Positions 15,739 through 21,751 of a DNA stretch of 21,767 bases are shown piece by piece. Source of the DNA: Fusobacteriaceae bacterium UBA2433. GTDB taxonomy: Bacteria; Fusobacteriota; Fusobacteriia; Fusobacteriales; Fusobacteriaceae. The translations under genes were made by a program, and so were the position numbers. Positions within the stretch are counted from its first letter, which is position 1; every line of letters begins with the position of its first letter. The notes below the pieces were generated by a model, which was not told where the DNA came from, made no database searches, and saw nothing but the letters and a program-made list of their open reading frames with translations. The stretch spans positions 1 through 21,767 of the forward strand of contig DDQV01000173.1 in assembly GCA_002342785.1 (NCBI GenBank), written 5' to 3'.

Positions 15739-16947
15739 ATGAAAAATAAGACATTTGAACTTGTAAAAAAATATAGGATTGGGATAAAAGAGCTTGAAAA
15801 TTCTAAGATGAGTTTATCTTTAATATATAAGATTAGGAGTGGAAAGACTCCATTAAAACCAAAACATCTACCATATTTAGTTGTTTCACTTAATGACGCA
15901 TTGAGGAAAAGAAATATAAATAAGATTCTTACTATGAAAGAACTATATATCACTCCCCAAGAGGAGTTAGATCAATTAGTCGATGAGAGTATCAAAGATA
16001 AAACTATCTATTCTAAAGAAAAACAAGATGAGATAGAAATATTTGAAGTTGAAAAGGAAGTTCATAGCCATAAATATAGATATATTATGGCCAAATACAA
16101 TCAAAAAATAGGTAAAAAGGAAAAAGCATTAAATATCTACTATAATCTTTTAAACAACTTTTCTTGTTCTGTCTTTTTTTATTCAATCTTAATTGAGATA
16201 ATTAGATTAGAAAAAATAGAATTAGTCTATGAAATATATTTGAAATATAAGGTAAAGATCGATAGAGCATCAAAAAAAACAAAAGCTATATTAATATATA
16301 ATACTGGGGTGAGTCTTTTAGAAACTAAGAGGTGGGATAAAGCTATTTATTTTTTTGAAATTATAGTTGGTATGGAAGAGATTACAAGAGATTATTATCA
16401 TTCCTATAACAATCTAGGTATTTGTTATCAAAGCTTGGGAAGATATGAAAAAGCTATTGAATGTTTTCAAAAAAGAATAAGTGATCCATCAAATTATTAT
16501 GACTTAGAAATTTGTTATACGAATATCACATCTTGTGCTAAAGAGATGAAAGATAAAAAATTATTAAGGACAACTGTTGAGAAACTTGAACAAATATTAA
16601 AAAAATTAAAAGATGAAACTTTGTATCAAACTTACTGGAATCTAGGACTATCATATCTATATTTAGGAAGTAAAACAAAAGCTATAGATTCCTTTGAAAG
16701 GGAGATTTCATTTCCCTTAGACCTTAATCATCGTTATTTTAATCCGAAAAAATATTTAGACTCTATCAAACAACTTGTTGTACTCTATGGGAATGAAACA
16801 TCAAAACAGCAAAGTTTAATAAAAATAATTTGTAAGATACCAAAAGAAATAATGTCCTATGATTTTTCTATGTATATATTAAAGTTTTATGTAAATAATT
16901 CTTTAAAAAATGAAGCTAATCTTCTTATTCAAGAAATACAATTGTGA
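15739..16947 (+). CDS. HTH-TPR regulator, RRNPP-type peptide sensor candidate (copy 2)
   Basis: This is a 402-residue paralogue of the protein at 14014-15222, equal in length and alignable end to end without gaps by eye. Well over half of the positions are identical in the TPR region. The N-terminal segment (about 1-60, with KELENSKMSLSLIYKIRSGK) differs most, as expected if DNA or peptide specificity has diverged. TPR units are at the same places, for example SYNNLGICYQSLGRYEKAIECF near 222-243 and TYWNLGLSYLYLGSKTKAIDSF near 298-319. GGAGG precedes the ATG. Unlike copy 1, the downstream small ORF at 17027 has no signal peptide, so this may be an orphan receptor sharing the copy 1 peptide, or one that responds to a peptide encoded elsewhere. 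Confidence 0.72.
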   Translation: MKNKTFELVKKYRIGIKELENSKMSLSLIYKIRSGKTPLKPKHLPYLVVSLNDALRKRNINKILTMKELYITPQEELDQLVDESIKDKTIYSKEKQDEIEIFEVEKEVHSHKYRYIMAKYNQKIGKKEKALNIYYNLLNNFSCSVFFYSILIEIIRLEKIELVYEIYLKYKVKIDRASKKTKAILIYNTGVSLLETKRWDKAIYFFEIIVGMEEITRDYYHSYNNLGICYQSLGRYEKAIECFQKRISDPSNYYDLEICYTNITSCAKEMKDKKLLRTTVEKLEQILKKLKDETLYQTYWNLGLSYLYLGSKTKAIDSFEREISFPLDLNHRYFNPKKYLDSIKQLVVLYGNETSKQQSLIKIICKIPKEIMSYDFSMYILKFYVNNSLKNEANLLIQEIQL

Positions 16948-17026
16948 TATACTTATCTATTTCTCAATCTTTTCTTTAAATCATTATTATGTTATAATGA
17001 TTACAAAGTTAAAATGGAGGAATATT

Positions 17027-17104
17027 ATGGATAAAAAAATAAATAAATTTCTTGGGGCACACGTTAGTGCCTGTGTCTTCAAAGGTAATAAAAAAAGATT
17101 CTAA
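17027..17104 (+). pseudogene. nfo: Short ORF resembling the N-terminus of endonuclease IV with an internal deletion
   Basis: ATGGAGG six nt before the ATG and a TATAAT at about 16993-16998 give this 25-residue ORF intact expression signals. The product, MDKKINKFLGAHVSA followed by CVFKGNKKRF, starts like endonuclease IV, whose N-terminus characteristically reads K(Y/F)(I/L)GAHVSA. The tail resembles the later ALFTKNQRRW element of that family, as if about twenty residues between them and the rest of the gene were lost. It is most likely the 5' remnant of an nfo gene. Alternatively it is a genuine short peptide gene occupying the place where copy 2 would have a cognate peptide, though it has no export signal. 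Both readings are inference. Confidence 0.45.
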
Positions 17105-17461
17105 TTTTAACTCCCTACAACTATAGAGTGGGAATAGATTTTGACTAATTTATACCAATCTAATCAAACCTAAAGCCTTGAAAACCATTTATTTTTAAGG
17201 ACTTAAAGCTTAAACTAACATCTTAACCAATCTAACTAAATCTAATAAATGTGACTATAAATGTGATTATCACTTTTATAGTTACATTTTTATTTTACTT
17301 AGGTTTTATCTTACAAAACTTATTACCTTTGTATATTTCTCAATCAAATTTATTTTAAATGTTTTTTTTCTAAAAATAAAATTTTAAAAATTAATAAAGT
17401 AATATGCTATATTTTAAGTAATGAAAAAATATAATAAAGACATTAATTTTAGGAGGAGTAA
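17105..17461. other. Intergenic stretch with a long near-perfect hairpin and short direct repeats
   Basis: No gene is seen here. Two 19-nt imperfect direct repeats beginning CCAATCTAA lie near 17157 and 17228. A bulged hairpin lies near 17172-17206. The strong hairpin at 17247-17289 is listed separately. The last 100 bp hold a TATAAT-like hexamer (about 17431) that probably drives the KAP NTPase gene. Confidence 0.5.
17247..17289. terminator. 43-nt hairpin, probable terminator
   Basis: The arms AAATGTGACTATAAA and TTTATAGTTACATTT pair with one G-U. The interior GTGAT/ATCAC continues the helix after a single T-T mismatch, leaving almost no loop. T-rich sequence follows on the plus strand. It could terminate transcription from the endonuclease-IV remnant or the regulator. 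Its length is unusual for a simple terminator. Confidence 0.6.
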
Positions 17462-18694
17462 ATGAATAACTATGAAGCGAGAATACTAAGTGAAAGAAAT
17501 GATTACACAGGAGCATTAGAAAAAGTAGAATTAATTACTAAAATTTTAAATAAAGATGTAGACTTTTTGAAAAATCAAAAAGTTCTTGCTCTATATGGAG
17601 ACTGGGGAAGTGGGAAAAGTAGTATTATACAAACATTATTAAACCACGAAAATATAAAAAGACAATATAAGCCTATTTTATTTGAAGCTTGGGAATATGA
17701 AAAAGATAATAATTTAAGTTTATCTCTTTTTGAAATGTTATTGAGTCATTCGACAAAAAAATCAAGAGATGATTTAATAAATGTATCCAAATCTTTTTAC
17801 TCTATTGTTAAAGGTGCAGCTAAGGGTGTAACTTTTAATATTCCTTTGGCTGGAAATCTTGATTGTAGTAAAATATTTGAAGAACTTGAGAAGCTTCAAG
17901 AGGGGTATTTTAAGAAATCATTTCATTCAGAAAAAGAAGATCTTAAAGCCGAGTTTAATAAAGTAATTGATAGTATTGAAAAGGATGGAAAACTACTAAT
18001 CTTTATAGATGATTTAGATAGATGTGAAAATGAAAATATAATAAGTTTAATAACTTCAATAAAACATTTATTTACTTTATCTGATGATATTATATTTATA
18101 ATGACAATAGATAAAAATGCAATAACTCAAGCTTTAAAAGTAAAATATGGTGAAAATAGTGAGAAAGCTGAAGAATATTTAGAGAAGATATTCCCTCTTA
18201 ATTTTTCTTTAAATAAAAGTTTAAATTACGATAAATATTTCGATGAATTAAGGATTGAAAAAAGTCAAATTCGGAATGATCTTAATCAAAATGAAGATCA
18301 GAAGATTAGAACTTGTTTAAAGGATTTTTTTATAAAATATGATGTAATAACACCAAGAAAGTTTATAAGGGTTTTAAATAAGGTTAAGTTATTAGAAATT
18401 TTTAATGAAGTTCAAAGTATGACTGCGGAAAATTATAGAGCCTTTTTATATTTAACTGCATTTAATCTTTTTACATTAGCAGAATATAATAGAGAAGGGT
18501 ATAATAATTTTTTTAAAACATTAAAAAAAAATAATTATTCATCTAATTACCGGAACGCATTCGAAGTCCAGAAAGGAGACAAACAAGAGTTAAATCCAAT
18601 TTATGATTATTTAACCCGATTTGAAAATCGTTTTCCTTTAGAATTATATAGAGATTTTAAAGAGATTTTAAAGATTATTGAAATATTAGTATAA
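17462..18694 (+). CDS. KAP-family P-loop NTPase
   Basis: This is a 410-residue protein with the KAP (Kidins220/ARMS-PifA-like) NTPase pattern. Walker A is GDWGSGKSS at 46-54, followed by the typical FEAWEYEKDNNLSLSLFEML (74-93). A long variable insert of about 95-165 comes next. Walker B, LLIFIDDLDRCEN (178-190), has the paired acidic residues, and the sensor-like IIFIMTIDK comes after. Then comes EYLEKIFPLNFSL, and the helical part holds TPRKFIRVLNKVKLL. Many KAP proteins carry membrane helices inside the NTPase domain. Here only a short moderately hydrophobic stretch (about 112-131) is present, so it may be cytosolic. Bacterial members are frequent in plasmid and defence islands, and PifA excludes phage T7. 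AGGAGGAG precedes the ATG. It is a single-gene unit beside a toxin-antitoxin operon, which suits an anti-phage role by inference only. Confidence 0.88.
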   Translation: MNNYEARILSERNDYTGALEKVELITKILNKDVDFLKNQKVLALYGDWGSGKSSIIQTLLNHENIKRQYKPILFEAWEYEKDNNLSLSLFEMLLSHSTKKSRDDLINVSKSFYSIVKGAAKGVTFNIPLAGNLDCSKIFEELEKLQEGYFKKSFHSEKEDLKAEFNKVIDSIEKDGKLLIFIDDLDRCENENIISLITSIKHLFTLSDDIIFIMTIDKNAITQALKVKYGENSEKAEEYLEKIFPLNFSLNKSLNYDKYFDELRIEKSQIRNDLNQNEDQKIRTCLKDFFIKYDVITPRKFIRVLNKVKLLEIFNEVQSMTAENYRAFLYLTAFNLFTLAEYNREGYNNFFKTLKKNNYSSNYRNAFEVQKGDKQELNPIYDYLTRFENRFPLELYRDFKEILKIIEILV

Positions 18695-18785
18695 ATAACT
18701 CTTTATTTATTATAAAAATTGAATTAAAATGTTTATTTTTACTAATTTCATTAAGAAAAACCATAAGAGAAAAACAAGGGTTACT

Positions 18786-18809
18786 TTGCTCCTCCATTTT
18801 GGGGAGCAA
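18786..18809. terminator. Hairpin downstream of the KAP NTPase
   Basis: TTGCTCC (18786-18792) pairs with GGAGCAA (18803-18809) around a 10-nt loop. No good T-run follows directly. It may act together with the terminator 10 bp further on. Confidence 0.5.
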
Positions 18810-18818
18810 TTAAATTTT

Positions 18819-18847
18819 AAAAAAAAGGCTCTAAAAGAACCTTTTTT
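18819..18847. terminator. Bidirectional terminator between the KAP NTPase and the 76-residue gene
   Basis: AAAAAAGGCTCT pairs with AGAACCTTTTTT with one mismatch around a 3-nt loop. A-run and T-run flanks let it work in both directions, and it ends 7 bp from the stop of the leftward gene. Confidence 0.8.
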
Positions 18848-18853
18848 GTTAAT

Positions 18854-19084
18854 TTAAACTAAACTCATTGCTCTATTAATAGCTTCTTCTTCAATAGAGT
18901 TAATAGATTTACTGGCTCCTATAGCTCCGCTCGCATGAGCAGTAAAAATTCTAGTTGGTTTCATTGTATTATTTTCATCTACTTTAATAGTTGCTTTAAC
19001 AATAAGATAACTACCTATAGATGGATTTATAACTTCTGTCTGTACAGTATAGTCCCTATTATAATTATTAATTTTCTCTTTCAT
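18854..19084 (-). CDS. Small protein of unknown function (76 residues)
   Basis: GAGGGGAGG lies 8-9 nt before the ATG at 19084, so translation is well supported. The protein reads as a short polar start, a two-strand segment (SYLIVKATIKVDENN and TRIFTAHASGAIG) and a final helix IEEEAINRAMSLV. The strand-plus-helix end is faintly reminiscent of the strand and ETxAIGRAL helix in phage single-strand annealing or Rad52-like proteins, but the protein is far too short for that family and I do not assign it. It is monocistronic, between the KAP NTPase and the toxin-antitoxin operon, with a terminator just downstream. Confidence 0.65.
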   Translation of the reverse strand: MKEKINNYNRDYTVQTEVINPSIGSYLIVKATIKVDENNTMKPTRIFTAHASGAIGASKSINSIEEEAINRAMSLV

Positions 19085-19279
19085 AATTATTCCTCCCCTC
19101 TTTTAATTAACACAATATTTTAATATATTTTTTAATCTTATAGTAATAAAATTATAGATTTATCACTTCTATTTTTTCTTTATCTGTTTTCTCATAAACT
19201 AAAGTAAAAATAATAAGAATACCACTAAGACATTTGCTTTCATATTAACTTTGGGTCAACGAAACAAACTTTTTTTCAT

Positions 19280-20245
19280 TTACAACGTTAATAACATTTT
19301 ATAGTAATCTTCTATTTCATTAAATCTTAATTTTTCATTACTTGGTTGATCATTGTTAACATTAGCTCTTTTTCTAGCTAATTTCCATGGTGTCTCATCA
19401 TGGGATAATTTTTCTAAATCTTTTGCTCCAAAGTTACCATAACCCTTTAAAATTTTTAAAATAAATTTTTTTAAACTTTCATTTTTTAAATCTAAATTAG
19501 AATTATATTCATGAGGAATAGTATCATGACCATATTTATTGTATTTAAAATAAACATTTTTAAATACAGGACCATGAACCCAAGCTTCAGCAGGTTCTTC
19601 TATTAAAGATTCGCCAAACAATCCAATATGATTACTATTAACAAAATACATTAATTTTTGTAATTTCAAATGACTAGGAAAATCCTTTAATTCTTCACTA
19701 GGATAAATATTTAAAATAATTTCTGCCATATTTTCAGAGCTAAATTTTTCGTTATTTAATTCATAATCTTCTTTTTTTAATTTTAATTTAAAATGTTTAA
19801 GAGCTTTAACCCGATCACTTATTTTTTCTAATTCTTCTTTAAATTTTTTCTCCCCTAAATTTTTTTTTAATTTTTGACAAGTTCTAAAATTTTCTAGAAA
19901 TAAAATAGGGTTTTCTCCTATCGCTTTTATTAAATTATTTTGTGCTGTATCTTGAATAGAACCATTTTCATATCTTGTAATTGTTTTATCTCCTAATCCA
20001 AGAACTTGAGCAAAAACTACTTGTGTCACATTAAAACAATTTCTTATTTCTTTTATTTTTTCTGGTCTTAATAAATTATTATTTTTTCTATATTCATTAA
20101 ATAATCTAACATCATTTTCTTGCTCTAATTTCGGATCAAAAATTTCTTTTCCAGTTATTAAATCTATTTTTATTTTTTCTAAAAAAGTAACATTTTCACT
20201 TTTTACTTTAGTTGTTGTTTTTGTTTCTATGAATTTATATTCCAT
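19280..20245 (-). CDS. Antitoxin/regulator with MqsA-type HTH and Panacea (SocA, DUF4065) domain
   Basis: This is a 321-residue protein in three parts. Residues 1-58 correspond to the YgiT/MqsA leader but lack its CxxC zinc ligands. Residues 59-95, with LRPEKIKEIRNCFNVTQVVFAQ then LGDKTITRYENG, form an XRE-like helix-turn-helix. Residues about 171-300 form a Panacea domain with KLQKLMYFVNSNH, AEAWVHGPVFKNVY and the late EKLSHDETPWKLAR. Panacea domains are known as promiscuous antitoxin modules that neutralise many unrelated toxins, and SocA is a related proteolytic adaptor. The gene starts 2 bp after the stop of the upstream toxin candidate. Its GGGAGGAG lies inside that gene's last codons, so the two are translationally coupled. 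The HTH probably binds the nested palindrome at 20661-20705. Confidence 0.88.
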   Translation of the reverse strand: MEYKFIETKTTTKVKSENVTFLEKIKIDLITGKEIFDPKLEQENDVRLFNEYRKNNNLLRPEKIKEIRNCFNVTQVVFAQVLGLGDKTITRYENGSIQDTAQNNLIKAIGENPILFLENFRTCQKLKKNLGEKKFKEELEKISDRVKALKHFKLKLKKEDYELNNEKFSSENMAEIILNIYPSEELKDFPSHLKLQKLMYFVNSNHIGLFGESLIEEPAEAWVHGPVFKNVYFKYNKYGHDTIPHEYNSNLDLKNESLKKFILKILKGYGNFGAKDLEKLSHDETPWKLARKRANVNNDQPSNEKLRFNEIEDYYKMLLTL

Positions 20246-20247
20246 AA

Positions 20248-20643
20248 TTAACTCCTCCCTCTATAAGGATATTTCAGTGTATCTTTTGGGGAATGACAAG
20301 ACCAACATATTATTTTTTCATCCTCTTTCTCTTCTAATGTAAATTTTAAATATATTTCTTTATTAAATATTTCTTTATTAAATATTACTACACCAAATAC
20401 CCAAAATATATTACCCCTAGACTTTTTTATATCTTTTTTAGGACCTTCACAATAATTATTTATATCTAATTTTTGTGATACATCTTTTATTTCATTTTCA
20501 AAATCGTCATAAGTAATTGCAAGATCTCTTCTTAATTTTCTATAAGTATCTATGTTTTTATCAGTTCTATATATTTGAAATCTATTTTTTTTCAATAATT
20601 TCTTTAGTTTTTTTAAAAAATATTTAATCATGGGAACTTTCAT
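20248..20643 (-). CDS. Toxin candidate of the Panacea-type toxin-antitoxin operon
   Basis: This is a 131-residue basic protein encoded directly upstream of the HTH-Panacea antitoxin (2-bp gap). It opens with a Lys-rich amphipathic helix (MIKYFLKKLKKLLKK, residues 5-19). The middle is helical (LAITYDDFENEIKDVSQKL). The C-terminal half is beta-rich, with GNIFWVFGVVIF, YLKFTLEE and IICWSCHSPKDTLKYPYR. The pattern of an IYxK strand followed by xxxSxHxxxxxxKYPY is familiar from toxins paired with MqsA/Panacea-type antitoxins that look like RelE/MqsR-fold mRNA interferases, but no catalytic set can be named with certainty. The ATG at 20643 has AAGGAGG 12 nt upstream, a long spacing; the ATG four codons later is further away. 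A 15-bp in-frame tandem duplication gives repeated FNKEI. Confidence 0.75.
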   Translation of the reverse strand: MKVPMIKYFLKKLKKLLKKNRFQIYRTDKNIDTYRKLRRDLAITYDDFENEIKDVSQKLDINNYCEGPKKDIKKSRGNIFWVFGVVIFNKEIFNKEIYLKFTLEEKEDEKIICWSCHSPKDTLKYPYRGRS

Positions 20644-20660
20644 ATTTATAAGAATCCTCC

Positions 20661-20705
20661 TTATACTTTGAAAAAAGTACCATATGATACTTTTGTTAAG
20701 TATAA
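20661..20705 (-). promoter_or_regulatory. Nested palindromic operator and -10 of the toxin-antitoxin operon
   Basis: The inner dyad AAAAGTA-CATATG-TACTTTT (20673-20694, one mismatched pair) is surrounded by outer arms TTATACTT (20661-20668) and AAGTATAA (20698-20705). The centres coincide within half a base. The right outer arm contains TATACT on the minus strand, a plausible -10. The left arm ends just before AAGGAGG. It is well placed for autoregulation by the HTH antitoxin. Confidence 0.72.
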
Positions 20706-20780
20706 CATATTTTACTTTGATTTTCTACTAATTTTAACCACTTATTTTTCAATTTATCTTGTGATTGTTTTATTTTTTAT

Positions 20781-20807
20781 CTTGATATATTATATCAAGA
20801 TTTTTTT
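20781..20807 (+). terminator. Palindrome followed by T7 (terminator-like or operator)
   Basis: CTTGATATA and TATATCAAG form a perfect 9-bp dyad around a single T, followed by TTTTTTT. No rightward gene lies upstream in the window, so as a terminator it would only stop antisense transcription. TTGATA inside it, with the AT-rich boxes downstream, could instead be part of a promoter. Confidence 0.45.
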
Positions 20808-20843
20808 ATAAATATAATGAAATTAAAAATTAAGAGGGGAAAA

Positions 20844-20894
20844 ATGAAGTTTTTAATATCTATAGGAGATAAAAAAAGAATTACTAAATTTTAG
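20844..20894 (+). CDS. Possible 16-residue peptide ORF
   Basis: GAGGGG lies five nt before an ATG, and the frame encodes MKFLISIGDKKRITKF. The stop codon lies inside the terminator hairpin at 20867-20909. It may be a leader-type peptide whose translation would disrupt that hairpin, or just chance. There is no other support. Confidence 0.28.
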   Translation: MKFLISIGDKKRITKF

Positions 20895-20909
20895 TAATTC
20901 TCTTTTTTT
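20867..20909. terminator. Bidirectional terminator
   Basis: AGAATTACTAAA (20877-20888) and TTTAGTAATTCT (20890-20901) form a perfect 12-bp dyad around one T, flanked by A7 on the left and T7 on the right. It terminates the leftward 43-residue gene and any rightward transcript through the 16-residue ORF. Confidence 0.9.
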
Positions 20910-20911
20910 AA

Positions 20912-21043
20912 TTATTTTTTCTTTGTACTCTTAGATGGTTTTAATTTACTAGTATTACCTGGAGTACTTTTGTTATCTCTAAGTCTTTGATCAACTTCTC
21001 CTGTAGACTTAGCGATTCTTTTTGGTCCTGGTTTTAATGCCAT
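20912..21043 (-). CDS. Small basic protein of unknown function (43 residues)
   Basis: GAGGTGA lies 6-7 nt before the ATG at 21043, and a perfect terminator follows the stop within 11 bp, so this looks like a real short gene. The product begins MALKPGPKRIAKSTGEVDQRLRDN and ends in a Lys/Ser/Thr-rich tail. It is strongly basic, rich in Pro, Gly, Ser and Thr, with no signal peptide or hydrophobic segment, so it is probably disordered. Possible roles include nucleic-acid binding. I know no named family. It is not in an operon with the toxin-antitoxin genes, being separated from them by hairpins and the operator. Confidence 0.6.
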   Translation of the reverse strand: MALKPGPKRIAKSTGEVDQRLRDNKSTPGNTSKLKPSKSTKKK

Positions 21044-21188
21044 GCTTTTTCACCTCACATTTTAGAATGATTTCATTATTAAATATAGCTTATTTTAATT
21101 AAATTACCAAACTAAAATAATGCGATCTGACAAAATCATGGTAAAATATTAAAAAATTAAAATGTATAAATAAGATGGAGGATAAAAT

Positions 21189-21403
21189 ATGAGAATGATA
21201 TTGAAGCAAAAAATTATTTCTGTTTGTAATGAAAAATAGCAAAGAAAGGGAACAATGTCGGATTGTCTTTCTATGCATTTTTTGCCAATAAAAATGATGA
21301 CCCAGAACTATTAATGGAAGTTGCAAAATGGTGGATAATGATTCATAAGTTAGACCATTTTGAGAAAGCAGTAAAAATTAAAAAGATAGTTGAAGAATTT
21401 TAA
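21189..21403 (+). pseudogene. Second copy of the 51-residue gene, interrupted by a small insertion
   Basis: ATG after TGGAGG begins MRMILKQKIISVCNEK and then meets TAG. The homologous frame resumes after the insertion as DDPELLMEVAKWWIM and continues through DHFEKAVKIKKIVEEF to TAA. It matches the intact protein at 15468-15623 on both sides. Relative to that copy there are 59 extra bases, so the frame is shifted as well as stopped. The start signals are preserved, and substitutions on both sides are largely conservative. The interruption therefore looks recent compared with the divergence of the two copies. Confidence 0.78.
21232..21295. mobile_element. 52-bp palindromic mini-insertion flanked by AAAAAT repeats
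   Basis: The segment 21238-21289 interrupts the small gene and is bounded by AAAAAT at 21232-21237 and 21290-21295. Its ends read AGCAAA and TTTTGCC, inverted with a slight offset, and internally GAAAG...ACAAT faces ATTGTCTTTC, so the transcript would fold. It resembles a non-autonomous MITE-like or palindromic unit. No transposase is in the window. Confidence 0.55.
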
Positions 21404-21443
21404 TTAGGTCAGATTATATTATTTAGACTATTCTTAAAATCCA

Positions 21444-21530
21444 GGCGAACGCTTTCTTCTGCAACGCAGAAGTTCCAATGTTTAAAGAGTCAAGGGATCT
21501 CCCTTGCACGGCATAACTCTAGTTATGCGT
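21444..21530. other. Array of three strong hairpins in GC-richer DNA, structured RNA or transposon-end remnant
   Basis: A tiny GCG-AA-CGC dyad at 21445-21452 is followed by CTTCTGC/GCAGAAG (21456-21472, loop AAC), CAAGGG/CCCTTG (21491-21506, loop ATCT) and GCATAAC/GTTATGC (21511-21528, loop TCTA). The block is about half GC in a region of roughly one quarter GC. Such tandem hairpins occur in small RNAs and near the right end of IS200/IS605-type elements (the TnpB guide-RNA region), but no transposase or TnpB is present. Confidence 0.55.
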
Positions 21531-21535
21531 AAGCA

Positions 21536-21566
21536 TTCACTCCTAAAATAAAAATATTGGAGTGAA
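21536..21566. repeat. 8-bp inverted repeat with 15-nt loop
   Basis: TTCACTCC (21536-21543) and GGAGTGAA (21559-21566) flank an A-rich 15-nt loop. It directly follows the three-hairpin block and may be its fourth stem or its boundary. Confidence 0.5.
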
Positions 21567-21567
21567 C

Positions 21568-21598
21568 TAAAAAAGGGATATTTCTAAATATCCCTTTT
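21568..21598 (-). terminator. Terminator of the minus-strand gene entering from the right edge
   Basis: AAAAGGGATATTT and AAATATCCCTTTT form a perfect 13-bp dyad around CT. On the minus strand it runs into six T and lies a few bases after the stop codon at 21602-21604. Confidence 0.85.
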
Positions 21599-21601
21599 AA
21601 T

Positions 21602-21751
21602 TTATTCTTTATACCCCAAAAATAATTCTTTTATCGAATTGGCTCTCCTAAAAATTTTAAACTGAAATAATTTGGTTTTATGACTCCATGGGTCTATCTT
21701 AAACTCTAATCCTTTTCCTTTAATTCTGAATCCTCCAAACCCAATAACACC
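21602..21751 (-). pseudogene. C-terminal fragment of a minus-strand gene, frame broken upstream
   Basis: The minus-strand frame ending at 21602 encodes about 49 residues, including GFGGFRIKGKGLEF, then IDPWSHKTKLFQFKIFRR, ending FLGYKE. It has no ATG, GTG or TTG start with a ribosome site and is closed upstream by TAA (21752-21754). A neighbouring frame (KYKVLLGLEDSELKEK) is open to the window edge, as if a frameshift separated them. The GFGGxR...LxF pattern recalls C-terminal beta-sandwich ends of glycoside phosphorylases, but this is weak. A terminator directly downstream supports a formerly real gene. Confidence 0.4.

Noticed and set aside
15708..15953. 81-codon minus-strand frame over the start of the second regulator
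   Set aside because: It is antisense to a well-supported gene and has no ribosome site or promoter.
18935..19123. 62-codon plus-strand frame opposite the 76-residue gene
   Set aside because: It is a shadow frame. The minus-strand gene has a strong ribosome site and terminator.
21099..21326. 75-codon minus-strand frame across the broken 51-residue gene
   Set aside because: It has no ribosome site. Plus-strand similarity to the intact copy explains the region.
21446..21514. Short plus-strand frame through the hairpin block, considered as a tnpB C-terminus
   Set aside because: About 23 codons with no zinc-ribbon or RuvC motif; the hairpins account for the sequence better.
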